Below, in pieces: positions 33,770 to 45,191 of a DNA stretch of 64,000 bases. The notes under the pieces are model-generated. The model searched no databases and was not told the DNA's origin. It was given only the letters and a program-made list of their open reading frames with translations. This DNA comes from Diplonema papillatum (Eukaryota > Euglenozoa > Diplonemea > Diplonemida > Diplonemidae): positions 365,422-429,421 of the forward strand of contig JAPJBO010000084.1 of assembly GCA_030068145.1 (NCBI GenBank). The letters are read 5' to 3'. Position 1 is the first letter of the stretch. Each line of letters starts with the position of its first letter. Made by a program: the position numbers and the translations under genes.

Positions 33770-34053
33770 TAGGTACCAGGGAAAGCCTGCTACACGGGAG
33801 CCAAGCTTCACGTGTTCGGCGGTACGGCAGAGCCACGGGCCTACGGGTCAAGTGGCTACCGATTTCCCAAACTAAAGCATCAAGGCGTGGCGCACCTTGG
33901 GGCTTGGCGCTTGCGCTGACCACAAGCTCGTCGAGACGGTCAGCCGCAGGGCAGAGCGGACGGGGTTGTAGCACTGTGCTGCCTCCGACTCAAGCTTTGC
34001 AAGCTGTGGTTGACCGTCACGTTCCTGGACCAGGAGCGGCCTTTTTCTTCTTC
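33770..34053 (+). mobile_element. SINE-like retroposon, copy 2
   Basis: This 284-bp copy runs from GGTACCAGGGAAAGCCTGC to GGAGCGGCC-TTTTTC and four TTC units. It is flanked by a 16-bp target duplication, TTCTCTTCGAGCCTCC, at 33754-33769 and 34054-34069. It is close to the minus-strand copy at 12674-13267, apart from the tail length. Confidence 0.9.
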
Positions 34054-34320
34054 TTCTCTTCGAGCCTCCGAGAAAGAAGCACCGGGCGGCACCTCGGGGC
34101 CCACAACGGCTGGATACAACCATGAACGAGCCCTTCGCTTGAAGACGTTACGAGAATAATATACCGACTCACAGCATACTGTGGTACAGGACTCTCTCCC
34201 TCACAACCGCTCACACTCTCTTGCTGCTTACCCCTTCCTTGCTTTCCGTGTCTTGAGGCACCTTTAAATGAAAATGTGGCAAACACACGAACGTCACTGG
34301 CAGTTGGTTCGTATCCACTC

Positions 34321-34575
34321 ATTTTTTTACATAGGCGCCAGCTTGGAAGGAAAAGCTCGACGATTACTGCCGAAGAACCGAAGGGATCCCAAGTGCTGTA
34401 ACTACTGAACCACGTGTTGAACGGACGTGAGGTCATGCGGGTCTACCCCAACACGACAAATCACACAAACACAACAGTCAAAGTACTGAGCATGTGTTTG
34501 TATTGTATTTCCCCCTCTACCTCTATATTTCCTCCCTTCCATTCGGAGTCGAAGCAGCTACGTCGAGTATTTTTT
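34321..34575. repeat. Direct repeat R5 (copy 1)
   Basis: TTTACATARGCGCCAGCTTG through GGGATCCCAAGTGCTGTAAC and GACGTGAGGTCATG to GAAGCAGCTACGTCGAGTA recurs in direct orientation at 35690-35985. The pair brackets about 1.1 kb with a LINE fragment. No target duplication was found, so an LTR pair is not demonstrated. Confidence 0.7.
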
Positions 34576-35084
34576 CGCAGCGGCATAGAGGCCGGAGCTA
34601 ATCGCTTAAAGCACGTCAAGAAGAAGGAGAAGATTTTTTCTTTGTTTAAGCACCTGCTTTTGTAGGAAATACTTGAGAAGGCTGTTAGTTGCAAAAAGAA
34701 CAAAGGAGGTAAATGTGTTGTAGCCCACACGAAACACAGGTAAATCTGGGTGTCGTGGCGGGCGTAAGCGTTCAACAAAAAAGACCTACGTTGTAGTTGT
34801 ATTGTTTCTCCCTCTAGCCTCCTTCGAAGTAAGCACAAGGCAGCCCCTCGAGTATTTTGCTTCGCATCCCGCCACCAGGCCCTTTCGCGCGCACGACGCT
34901 GCTTTTTCAGCGCCCAACGCCTCATCTTTTCTCTTCGCCGCTTTCACCCTTTTTTCGTCTTCTTCGGCCAGTTTCTTTTTTCTCTTTTTGAAAGTATGCT
35001 AGTACTGCAGGGAATGGTTGACTCGACCTCTTGAGTTTGTGCTAACCACGATAGAGGCATCACTGACAAACGTTACGCCCCTGT

Positions 35085-35290
35085 GCAGGGTCGTACTTGA
35101 CTTTGCCGAGTGCTTTGACCGCGTCCCTCAAGCCCTGGTGCTCGACTTGATGGAGGCGCTTGGGATACACGAGCGTGTGCTGGCACCCTTGCGCCACATA
35201 TACAAGCACCTGAGGCGTCGCTTCCGGTACCCCTCGGGAGTCGGCGAGATGTTCTCTGTAACCAACGGAATTCTCGCGGGCGATTGCGGG
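35085..35290 (+). pseudogene. LINE reverse transcriptase fragment
   Basis: The open frame VVLDFAECFDRVPQALVLDL ... FSVTNGILAG matches the LINE at about 46990-47185 (VALDFAKCFDKVPRDVVLKL ... FYTTNGILQG), which is RT motif A through the start of motif B. Both sides then diverge, so this is an internal fragment, not a simple 5'-truncated copy. Confidence 0.8.
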
Positions 35291-35689
35291 ACGGAGAACC
35301 TACACGGGGAAGTCCAGACGCCACCTCGTGGGTGCACGGAGGAGCTGAGGATTGCATCCACGAGCTCGTCACGAGGACCTCGAGGTCATCCTGAGGGTCT
35401 ACGGGTAGATAGTATACACACCTACGCAGTATGTGGTATCTACATACCACCGTATATACCACCATACTACCTCCTAGAGCCCCTTAAGGTGCTACGTAGG
35501 TGGTGTGGTATTCTACGTATCCACCGTGTTCTCACAGAACCCAACGCAGGACCGACCCCGAATCCTTTCTGAGTCAAAAGGAAGCACCTTGATTAAACAG
35601 TGAGTTTGATTATGCAGGCAGGTGTGGGTTAGTGCCCCTAAGTGCCTTAGGGGACTAGTCCCTGTCAACGGGGACTACTGTCGGAAATT

Positions 35690-35985
35690 GTTTTACATAA
35701 GCGCCAGCTTGAAAGGAAATACTCGATGCTGCCCGACAAAGAACAGAAGGGATCCCAAGTGCTGTAACTACCGAACCACGTGTTGAACGGACGTGAGGTC
35801 ATGTGGGTCTACCCCTGCACGACAAATCACACAAACACAACAGGTCAAAGTCCTGATTGAGAAAACAACACACGGTGGTGTAAGCGAAGAACAAATCAGA
35901 TTGTGTTTGTATTGTATTTGCCCCTTACCTCTATATTTCCTCCCTTCCATTCGGAGTCGAAGCAGCTACGTCGAGTACTTTTCCT
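35690..35985. repeat. Direct repeat R5 (copy 2)
   Basis: See 34321-34575. This copy has an extra 45 bp or so near 35855-35905. Confidence 0.7.
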
Positions 35986-36249
35986 CAACTGTTGTCAGGG
36001 AAATGCACTCCGCAAGTTTTGAGCAAAATCTGGAGGCATCGGCAAAAATGGCCAACATTTTGGCCAAAATCTGTAAGATTTCGCGGGCTATCGTGATAGA
36101 CCGGAGATACAGCTCCGATCAATTCTATGCAGCTCTAGATGATGGGGGTGAACCTTCCAGACCATGGTGGACCGTGATTTACTGTGATAACAGCGGCAGG
36201 CAACTCGATGCAGTTCCAAGAGATAGGATGAACCGGCTTGGATAAGACG

Positions 36250-36298
36250 CAACATGTGATCACAGAACAATACAGTTAAAAACCACGATCACATGTTG
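36250..36298. repeat. Perfect 12-bp inverted repeat
   Basis: CAACATGTGATC (36250-36261) and GATCACATGTTG (36287-36298) pair around 25 bp. Directly downstream is another imperfect palindrome, CATGTTATCAGCATAACATG. Function unknown. Confidence 0.8.
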
Positions 36299-36299
36299 T

Positions 36300-37306
36300 G
36301 TGGCATGTTATCAGCATAACATGTGAAATGACGTGTAGTTTCCATAACAGGTGAGCCGTGTAGCATCTGCAGCATCCCCCACTCCCCGAAGAATGCGGAA
36401 GCAAGAAAGCTTGAGGGGATCGATTGCCTTGGGGCATGGGCACAAACAAAAAAAAAACGGCGCCTGTCTTTTTCCTGCATTTCTTCCGGCTTCCCTCTTC
36501 CCCTTTCTTTGTCGTCTTTCTGCAAGCATCCCCGGTCTCGCGCAAGGGATTAGGGTGGGGGAGGGGGCAGCGATTTTCTTCGAAGGAGTCCAACAACCCA
36601 AACGGAACGAACCCAAAAGGGGGGGGGAAAAAGAAGCAAGGACCAAGAAGTTTGCCCCTTCTTTTCCGTTTTTGCCAGCTTTGGCTGTGGGTACGGTTCT
36701 CTGACAGTTTCCAAACCCTCGTTCGTAGAATTTCATGGCCGAATGCAGAGGATCTTGTCCAGAGCGAGAGTAACTAAGATGTCGCAGTAGGTAGAGAGGC
36801 GCCATTAGGGTTTGCCGGCATGCCTCAATACAGAAGACCTCATCCGGTCTGAGAGTTGTTCAGCGTGAATTCGTTTCATTGTGTGGAAGTGCCATCAGAG
36901 GTATTACAGTATTGCAGACAGCGTTGTCTTGTGAATATCTAGGCACCGTCACCCTCAGTGACGGGGCAGCGCACCGCGCCTCCGACGGAAACTACCTACG
37001 CCCACCTTAGAAGTACAGGTTTGAAGTGAGGCGACCGGAAACTCCTCGGAGAGATGGTCCCTGCACTCCAACTCGTCTCTCTCCCTCTAGACTAGTTGTC
37101 ATTGCGTTGTAGGGGTGCCTTCACGATAAATCTGAGCCAGTGATGGTGCGTAGGCAGTGTCATGTAGCAGCCTCATGTTGTACGACAGGATCGGGTTCGA
37201 TGACGTGGTCCGCAGAAGTCCGCGCGGTTTCTGTATCGTTCTGTGTGAGTTGCGAGCCCGCACAAAATCAAACCCACTCAGGCAAGAAGTAAGTAAAGAA
37301 AGCAAA
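36300..37306. other. Region upstream of the first Ubl-like gene
   Basis: The open frames at 36.35-36.8 kb are lysine/glycine-rich products of A- and G-runs and show no domain. Nothing else is supported apart from the presumed promoter just ahead of 37307, where AAGTAAGTAAAGAAAGCAAA precedes the ATG. Confidence 0.4.
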
Positions 37307-37693
37307 ATGTCCGACGGATTGACAATCACGGTGGTGAACACCCTCAGCGACAACAAGGCGACGCAGGTGACGGTGTACGCGTCAGACACGCAGACGACTC
37401 TCTACGAGAAGGCTGCCGAGGCTGCGGGGCTGAAGGCCGACACCTTCTCGCTTGAGTACCAAACAAAGAAGATTGAGAAGGACACCAAGCCTATCAGTGA
37501 AACCGAGCTTGAGGACAGCTGCGAGGTGCACATCACGCTTTCGGGCGCCGAGAAGGCGAAGATGGAGCTGAAGAAACTGGGCAAAGAAGTGACGGTCAAT
37601 ACACTGTGCGAAGCGTGCGCGGAGGGCGATCTCAACCTCGTCGACCTTCTGATCGACGCCGGTGTCGACGTCAACGGCCGCTACGAGAGCTAG
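37307..37693 (+). CDS. Ubiquitin-like fold plus ankyrin stub protein, copy 1
   Basis: An ATG-initiated frame encodes 128 residues. Residues 5 to about 82 (LTITVVNTLSDNKATQVTVY onward, ending CEVHITL) have the length and alternating pattern of a beta-grasp, ubiquitin-like domain. A charged helix follows (AEKAKMELKKLGKEV). The C-terminus, LCEACAEGDLNLVDLLIDAG-VDVNG, is a recognisable single ankyrin repeat (compare L-EAA-GN-E-V-LLL-AGADVN) that stops just as a second repeat would begin. A paralogue at 51833 stops at the same place, so this ending is inherited. The protein is small, soluble and without targeting signals. Its partner is unknown; the domain calls are inference from motif pattern. 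Confidence 0.8.
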   Translation: MSDGLTITVVNTLSDNKATQVTVYASDTQTTLYEKAAEAAGLKADTFSLEYQTKKIEKDTKPISETELEDSCEVHITLSGAEKAKMELKKLGKEVTVNTLCEACAEGDLNLVDLLIDAGVDVNGRYES

Positions 37694-38517
37694 AAGTTTC
37701 ACCGAGTTTCTCTTTCCCCCCGAAGTATCCCCCGCTGCCCCTTCCCACCTTAGATGCTTCAACGACTACTCACGCAAGGCACCACTAAGACCTAGCTCGC
37801 GTTGAAGCATCGTCTGCGCGTCCAGGCGAATGTATTCTCAGAGTGAAAAGGGGAGGTTTTATGCAGGGGTCGGTTTCGGAAATCGGGCTTGGGCCGGTTG
37901 TTGCACACTGCGCTACCAGACAGCACGAAAGCACAAAGCTGGATGATCCCAGCAGCAGAACGTAAAAGAGAAATCCTAACCTTAATCCCTGGAAGCAGTT
38001 TTGTGACGGCATTGCCGAGGCGGGTTTCCCAGATGCGAGTCTATGCCAACACATGTGAAGGACTGAGAAGGCCGCACACATAAAGAAGGTACCTTCTTTT
38101 GTCGTGTTCATCTTGCTCTATTAATACTGATTGTCCCATATTTAGTTAATCAGTGTGAAACCCGGTCTCCGGAAATGCTCTTTTTTTCTCTCCGAGACAG
38201 TACTACTATATTACTGATCGTCCTAATAGCTAGCGCCAGGCTAGCCCAACCGGGGGCTGTTCATTCCTTTTCAGCAGGTTCTCTCTACCGTTCTGGAAGT
38301 TTTTTGTTTCACCGAAGCATGAGCTCGTCAACGCAAACCGTGGTGTTCTTACCTCGTAAAAACGATGCAGCACTGGCAACGGCGTTCAACGTCAACAGCG
38401 TTATCATCATTAGTTATGTAAAAGCCGCGAGCTGTTCTTTTTATTCCAATATATACCAGCCATATGCAAAGAGTAATCGAAATAGCCGCCAGTTGCGCAT
38501 CGACAAAACCCAGAAAG

Positions 38518-38551
<34 letters not shown>

Positions 38552-39780
38552 GAAACATTTTCCCCCCGCGTTTGCGTACGAGCAGATTCTTATCTGAGGG
38601 GAAGATTGCTAGACTAGTAACCCCCCGCAGAAAACTCTTCAAAAGGGAATCGAGTCTCAGGCTGGCGTCTGTGGAAGCATCGATGGGCGTCGTTGTTGAG
38701 GTCCACCGAGCAATAGAGGCGGTCCAGTTTTCAAGGATCGGCGTGAGATGGCCTCTTCGGAGAAGCGGCCAGCCAGATGGCTGATCGCAGTCGGGGTAAC
38801 GTTCCCAAGACAGAAAAATAAACAAGCAACACAACAAAGACGACGTGAGTTGTCGGACCCCATACGAAAGGACCGAAGACTTCTTCTTGGCTGGGGAGTG
38901 CAGCGGGTGTTGTTGTGGGCAGTGCGAGGCGCGGTGTGTTCGGACACCGATGTCCCGACCACCCCGTTTTTCCTGCTAGAGAAGTTGTTTGCGGCCAGAC
39001 GCGACGGTCAATGGGAATCGCAGAAGCACTACGGTGGTTTTGCCCTTCCTGGGGGCTGGTGTCCGCATGGCTAAAAAATGTTCAAAAGTCTGGACGTTCG
39101 ATGCGGTCCCAGCATGTGATGGAGGAGGGAACTCCTGTGGTGCAAGCACCACGCGTTCTTCTGTTTACAATCTTCCCCCTATTTCTCCCTTCGGTTACTT
39201 CAACCTTTGGTGCTGCTACGGGGCAGCCCTATATGTGCTCTGCGGAGCTTACTTCGTAGATTCCCACCATACTCAGACACGATCGCCGCTGTTGTAGGGT
39301 CATCCTCTCCCAGAGACGGACTCGCATATGCTCTCGAAGCATGGGTGATCTTGGCTGAGACGAGCCACGAGCAGCTGCCTGTCTGCAGACACTCAGGTTC
39401 CGCGCTGATGGTGGTGCGTGGCTTAAAAGGATCGAAACACGGTGCAGATACGACCAATGCGGAGTTATTTTTCAGCATTTTTTTGCAGCCCACCATTCTC
39501 TCTTCTGAAAGACTTGACTTGCACCAAACGTGCACGAGAAGCGGTGTTCTGCCCGAGCTGTAGAACGTGTGTATGCGCCTGGGTGCCGCGTTGGCATCGC
39601 AAGGCGATTGTCTTTGTGTCTCACATTTCTTTTCCAACTTCCTGCTCCTTTGTTCAACTCTCACTCCCCCCCGGATCATTTGCTGTGCTTTTTTTCTGCC
39701 CCTCTTGCTCGCTCTTACCTTCACTTCTTACCACTTGTGGATGAACTTCGTGTCTCGTGCTAAGAACAATCCATCTTGTG
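37694..39780. other. Intergenic, repeats only
   Basis: It contains a poly-C run of 29 (38521-38549) and an R3 repeat copy (39290-39470). The remaining open frames show no domain. The block AACGTGTCCTCGTCGGACGA at about 39797 is repeated at 40315. Confidence 0.45.
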
Positions 39781-39859
39781 TCAAACGTTTCAAACGTGTC
39801 CTCGTCGGACGAGGAGACATTCCAGATGGCGTATACCGTACACCTACCAGCCGAAGGCA

Positions 39860-40040
39860 CAGTGGTCAAACGATTCGCATTATCGCATTTGGGGGTTTGG
39901 CGCCAATTATTGCATTTTCATTCGCATCTTAAAACCTGGGCAAATACAGTAGTATCGGCTGTCGCATATTATCGCACGCGATAACTTTGTGCGATAATGC
40001 GATAATTACTATGGCATGCGAATCGTTTGACCACTATGCC
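39860..40040. mobile_element. MITE with AGTGGTCAAACGATTCGC ends, copy 2
   Basis: It starts CACAGTGGTCAAACGATTCG and ends CGAATCGTTTGACCACTATG, and has the same TATCGCA/TGCGATA interior as 15797-16012. It is shorter by about 35 bp. Confidence 0.75.
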
Positions 40041-40131
40041 TAGGGAGGCTGGGTGGTGTCTCCCACCCACTCTTTCTGGAGGTATGGACACCTAATCATA
40101 GAGAGGTCCATAGCGTCTAAGGGAGAATGGC

Positions 40132-40290
40132 GCAGTGAGGGTATGGATCCAGGGACCATACACTACTGGCCACTTCTACCACAGCACCCTACGGCTACGA
40201 TGCCCCTTAGTGCAGTGAGGGTATGGATCCAGGGACCATACACTACTGGCCACTTCTACCACAGCACCCTACGGCTACGATGCCCCTGAG
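40132..40290. repeat. 80-bp tandem duplication
   Basis: GCAGTGAGGGTATGGATCCA at 40132 and 40212 begin two almost identical 80-bp units ending CTACGATGCCCCT. Confidence 0.85.
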
Positions 40291-40706
40291 TGGGTGGGAG
40301 CTACGTTTCAAACGTGTCCTCGTCGGACGAGGAGACATTCCATCCGAGATGGCGCAGATGGTGGAGCTCGCTTATTCGGCCGAGAGTAGCATTCCGATGG
40401 AAGGCAACGTGTTGGACTGATTCCCGTTGTGTAGAGCCCCAGTGACCGGGAGAATACTCGTCTGAAGTGTATATTTCATGTTGCTACCCTCGTGAAACCA
40501 TCCCTTTGCTTTGAGAATCCACCCCCGTTGCTTGCCCACCGCCCCGCCCCGCACCCCACCACACCCCCCTAGTTTCTGGTGTTTTCAACTCCAGTGTCCG
40601 CTTCAGTTCAGTGGCACAGCCACACTTCAGCCGTTTATAGACCTTTCAGGGTGCCACTTGGCGGCCACTGCTCAACGACCAAAAAATTGAGAACACATAA
40701 AACAAG

Positions 40707-41130
40707 TCAAAGGGCGCGGGCCTCCACCGCCAGGTGGGCCAGGCTAGACCAGGGTGGCTCCCTGGGAGGGACAGGGGCGGGGTTGTCACGCACATAAAAA
40801 AAGTCAAAGGGTGCGGGCCTCCACCGTCAGGTGGGCCAGGCTAGACCGACAGGGGCGGGGGTTGTCACGCCTTAGCAGTCCCAGGGCCTCTCCCCAGTAA
40901 ATTATACGATTCAATTCAAGTGTCTCCCTCAAAGTCTGAAGATTTCCAGGGTGGGGAGATCTCGAGAAGTCAAAATGGAGGTGTCTCCTTAGTGGGGACA
41001 ACTCGAAACGATAAAATTCGAGTGTCTCTCTCAAAGTTTAAGGTTTTCAGGGTGGGGAGGTGTCTCCTTGGTGGGGACAACTCGAAACGATGAAATTCGA
41101 GTCCCCAGATTTCCAGGGTGGGGATTCAGG
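40707..41130. repeat. Two successive tandem repeats (about 96 and 100 bp)
   Basis: GTCAAAGGGYGCGGGCCTCC occurs at 40707 and 40803. Then AATTCRAGTGTCTCYCTCAA and the following CAGGGTGGGGA, GGTGTCTCCTT and ACAACTCGAAACGAT blocks repeat two to three times between about 40912 and 41124. Non-coding. Confidence 0.75.
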
Positions 41131-41451
41131 TGTTAAATCAGGAGACTCTTGGGCTGATGTACATTTTGAGGGTCGTCTCAAGTGCTGCTTCCCGAAAGCA
41201 CAGTCGGCAAAAAATGCCGTATTACATAGATGCCCGGGTATACCGGGTATCATACCGGATATACCCAGATACCGGCGGGTATTTCCAGACAAAAAAATTG
41301 TGTAGTGGCATTTGGGGCCACGAATACGGCTGTTGTGGACCGTTTCCCGGTCGATTGTTTTTTTTCTGCGGTTCTTCAGTCCCCATCATATTGGGAGCCC
41401 GGCGCGTGAACCGACGCAAACGCGAAGAAACGAGCGGGGAGTCATTCAACG

Positions 41452-42400
41452 ATGGCTCCGGCCGGGAGGCCACAGCGACACCCGGCGCAACAAACGCGTT
41501 CCATCTGCTGTAGCGTAGACACGGAGTGTGCATCGTGCGTTGCTCAGGGTAGTCGAAGGCCTAACCAGGTGCAGAACCTGTTGGCGAAGCTGCTCGACCG
41601 ACGGACGACGATCGAGCCGGTGCACTTTCCTCGCGAGCTCAACAAGGATGCCGACGAGCTGACCGCGCCATGGACACCGCACAGCGCACAGGCCTACAGC
41701 GACTCGGCGACCGCGAAGGGGTGGGTGATGAGGACCGCGCTGAGCAGGTTGGGCAGGATTGCGCGCGTGAAAGCCGTCCACCCGGCCCTCGAGATGCGCG
41801 TCAACCACCTCACCAGCCTCGGGGAACCCTCCTCCAGGGCCTCAACAAAAGGCCGCAACAACAACCGGGAGGCCTTCGAAGCGGTGATGCGGGCGTTCGA
41901 AATCGCCGCCGTACGGCAGTGCCCAAAAATATGGCGAACAAAGGACGGGGCGACCAGAGCGGCCACTGGGAGAAGGCGGGTGTCCTGACCGGCAGCTTCC
42001 GACCCCAGGCCCACTACCCACGGGGGTGGCAACACAGCGGCGAGAAGTGGAAGGCACGGGCAAGACACGACCGGGCGACGCACCGCCGCGCACGCGGCGG
42101 CGGCAGCCGCCACCTTTGACGTCCTATCGAACGCCGAGAAGAAGAAAGCCGACGCGCAACGGGCGGGGTACAGACCGGGATCGTCAACCAACCGCCCGAC
42201 AGCGGCTGCAGTGGCAGCAACAACGGCAGCCATCGACAGCGGCGACGTCGCGAGAACGCACGGAAGAACCCGCGGCACAGCATCAATCCATTCCCCACGC
42301 GGGGAGGGATGGCCGTGGAACCCTCCCCCGACGAAGGCCGGGGAGAGCCGGGGGCAGTGAAGTAACGAAGCCCGTGAACGGTGGCTGGTGACCCCACACG
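41452..42400 (+). pseudogene. Retroelement 3' fragment with RNase H C-terminus
   Basis: The frame includes VHFPRELNKDADELT, the RNase H segment around the last catalytic aspartate region of retroelements, then DSATAKGWVMRTALSRLGRI, VHPALEMRVNHLTSLG and NREAFEAVMRAFE. These match the minus copy at 43497-44200. A frameshift near 41930 moves the continuation (GSFRPQAHYPRGW) to another frame. No reverse transcriptase part is present, so this is a 5'-truncated, broken copy. Confidence 0.65.
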
Positions 42401-42781
42401 CAGAACGCGGGGAAGGGGAACGTGTTTTCCCAACTACATTGAAGCCCCTCTTCCCGACCGTAGCATCCGAGGAAGGTGCAAACATGGAGGGTGCTACGGT
42501 GGCCGTGGTCTTGGGCGCGTGCCTCGTGCAGGGCGGGTGCTTTGTGATCCGCCGCGAAGTTCTCTCTTGGTGCAATCCGGAGAGACCGGCGTCGAGTTTC
42601 GGCTCACAGCCGGTTCCCTCGGGCGGCAACCCTAAGGAAAAAAATATCTTAAAAAGGACCACTCACTAATGCAACAAATTTACAACTATTGGGAACGTTA
42701 TGGAACAAAAGTCAGCCGATGGACCTCCGGTGTTTGCAGCCCTTCGTGAAGAATGTTTGCAAAAAGCACCTCATTATAAAG

Positions 42782-42806
42782 CCCCCCCCCCCCCCCCCCC
42801 CCCCCC
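42782..42806. repeat. Poly-C tract
   Basis: A run of about 25 C. Similar runs are at 7650-7672, 29304-29318 and 38521-38549; homopolymer C tracts are common here. Confidence 0.9.
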
Positions 42807-42899
42807 GGAACACGAAACTAAGATTTCCCTCCCCCCTCGTACTATTTAGGTGAAAATCATCAGATATTTCCTGAAAAAGCTAAAAGTACACCCCCCAAA

Positions 42900-43015
42900 C
42901 TTTCAGAGTGACTCGTACTATTTAGCCACTATTTAATCACTATTTAGCCACTATTTAGCCACTATTTAGCCACTATTTAGCCACTATTTAGCGACTATTT
43001 AACCACTATTTTGAG
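42900..43015. repeat. CCACTATTTAG tandem array
   Basis: About nine copies of an 11-12-bp unit, CACTATTTAGC with small variants. The related array CACTATTTAAC lies at 49990-50125 in the same orientation. Confidence 0.9.
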
Positions 43016-43137
43016 CCAATTCACCTAGCCCCCCTGAAAGTGACTTTAGCTCGATTACGCGTCGATTACACTCGATTACACTCGATTACGCTCGATTACG
43101 CTCGATTACACTCGATCAACATTTGGGTGAATTGGGG
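43014..43137. repeat. CTCGATTACA minisatellite between inverted CCAATTCACC ends
   Basis: The 10-bp unit CTCGATTACA/G recurs about six times (43050-43117). The block begins CCAATTCACCTA and ends TTTGGGTGAATTGG, inverted repeats that suggest a small mobile unit. The same 10-mer is at 45120-45191 and 49947-49970. Confidence 0.75.
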
Positions 43138-43389
43138 GGGTACTGCAGTAATTGATTAAAGGCGTGACACTCAGCCAATCTTGATAGGCCGGTTCAACGG
43201 GCCCACTAACGCACCTTCTTCCGGGGCTAAAAAGGTGCTGATGACAGGATATTGAAATTGGAATAAAAACAAGAATATTAGTCTGAAAAAATGACCGCGA
43301 CAGGCAGTGTAGCTGGAGACCAGGAAGCTCGGGCTGACTCACGGAAGCAGGTTGTCGAGTGCGTACGGGCTCGGGTACCACTATCTCGC

Positions 43390-44200
43390 ATTAGCTCGTC
43401 TTCTTGTTGCGTTAGTATAGTCCTTTGACAGAGTGAGCCGGTGCCTCTCATCTCACCTTTAAAACACGGCTGAGTCACGCATGCTCTTGACAGACGCTAG
43501 CGTCCGACATTTCGCACGCGCGTCGCAGTCGTTGGGTGGTATTGACAAGGGGTTTCATCGGACACTCGGATGAGCTTCGTTACTTCACTGGAGGCCCGCT
43601 TGGCTGCCTTCGAGTTGCGTTTCCGCGTTGGTGTTGTTGCTTCGCTTTTGGACTCCTTCTTCGACTTCGCACGGTCCCAACGTCCTGGTCTGCCCTTGGT
43701 GCACGTCTTGCGCTCAGTCTGCGCAGTTCGTCTCTCCTGCTTGACTTCGTGATTCCATCGAGCCTGCTTGCGCTCCCATCCCGACGGGTAATGCGTCTGC
43801 GGTCGAAAACTGCCATTCAGTGTTGCAGCTTTGCGGAGCCCAGCCTGCGGTACGGCTCGCACCTTGTCGCCGGCCTACTTCGCCGTCTGCTCTCGTGCGG
43901 CGGCTTCGTAGGCGCGCATCACAGCTTCAAACGCCTGCTGGTTTGCTATTTGTGGTCTCTTGTTGAGTCCGGCCATGTTCCCGCCTCCGAGAGACGTCAG
44001 GACGTTGACTTGCATCTCAAGCGCCGGGTGAATCGGCGTCTGCACGATACTCGTCAGCCGTCGCATCGCGCTCTTCATCGCGTACGATTTCGCGGTCGCC
44101 GAGTCCCGATACTCGGCTGTCGCTCGTCTCTGAACCTCATCCATCGCGTGATTCGATAGAGCATCGGCGTCTTCTTGTTGCGTCAGTGGGGAGTCATTTG
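43390..44200 (-). pseudogene. Retroelement 3' fragment, RNase H family (minus copy 2)
   Basis: Minus-strand frames read DADALSNHAMDEVQ (end of RNase H), DSATAKSYAMKSAMRRL, HPALEMQVNVLTSLG, then in another frame GDKVRAVPQAGLRKAATLNG, HYPSGWERKQARWNHEVKQE and SSEVTKLIRVSDETPC. Copies at 4385, 32900 and 41452 share these blocks. Frameshifts make it a pseudogene. Confidence 0.65.
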
Positions 44201-45090
44201 CATGCAAATGAGTACCACAATAATAGCTCGCATATATTAAATTTAGCGCAGTTAGTACTTGAGCCTTTAGGCATTCCGTGCGGGCCAGTTCCAGGCGATA
44301 GGGTGTTCGCCGAGCGCTCGGTAGGCACCTTGTCCTCGGTGACATGGAGTTTCTGCTCCGGCTTGGGGGTGGTGACTTCGTCATTGCCGGGGATGCAGGA
44401 GAGCTTCCGGGGAGCAAAGATATCCTCTGCCTGACGTTCTCGTACCTGGACACGATGGAGCAGAGATGGAGGATGCGGCTTGTGTTTGCAGCACTTGTGT
44501 GGCAGAAGGATCCAGCAACGACAACCAAGTATCTCCAGTACGTGCTGGATTACTTTCAGAAGCTGCAAGAGTCGCTCCTTGCCTTGGGGTTCGATCTCCC
44601 TGGCGATGCACTGCTCCCAAGGATGAAAAAGATGGTTACAGACAGAGGCCTCTTCACGACGGCTAGTGAGTGTACGCCTGTGGGGCCGTTGACGAGGTCA
44701 TCATGGAGCCCGTGCATCGCCTGCACCTTGCTGACAAAAATGTCTGGCTACCGACCTTCCTTTCAAGGAAGGTCGGTCGCCAGACAAGGACCTTTGCGAT
44801 CACTTAGCGCTTCTTCATCATTCATCATCCCGTCTTGCTAGGCTGCTCACAGTCGCTCGAAGATCTTTCTGTCCCTTTTCGCCACCAACCCGCCTGCAGT
44901 CCCCGTGCTTGCTGCCATGATTTAGAACATCTTCATCTCGAGAGCTTCCGGTCTCATATGCACATCGCCCACTTGCCTGCGGTTTCCGTCCCTCGTATGC
45001 TTATGCTTGGCACGTCTTGGGCCAGACAGTGGTCAACATGGTCGCCCATGGGCCAGTCAGGGGTCCACCAGTGGTCGAACCCAAAATACT
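44201..45090. other. Unassigned region before the LINE
   Basis: A plus-strand frame at 44344-44841 (165 codons, starting MEFLLRLGGGDFVIAGD) has no domain I recognise and could be chance or repeat-derived. A palindrome, ACCGACCTTCCTTTCAAGGAAGGTCGGT, centres on about 44766 (stem of 14 bp). Confidence 0.4.
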
Positions 45091-45094
45091 AGTG

Positions 45095-45191
45095 TCAATC
45101 TCGATCACACTCTACAACGCTCTACTACACTCTACTACACTCTATTACGCTCGATTACACTCGATTACACTCGATTACACTCGATTACGCT
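45095..45191. repeat. CTCGATTACA minisatellite, 5' flank of the LINE
   Basis: Units degrade leftward from CTCGATTACA/G to CTCTACTACA. The last unit, CGATTACGCT (45182-45191), is repeated exactly at the LINE 3' junction (49947-49956). The open reading frame that continues through this array is fortuitous. Confidence 0.85.

Noticed and set aside
36351..36805. Overlapping Lys/Gly/Phe-rich frames
   Set aside because: Caused by A- and G-runs, with no domain on either strand.
44344..44841. Plus-strand 165-codon frame
   Set aside because: No recognisable domain. It lies among retroelement remains, and its end runs into a palindrome. Not enough evidence for a gene.
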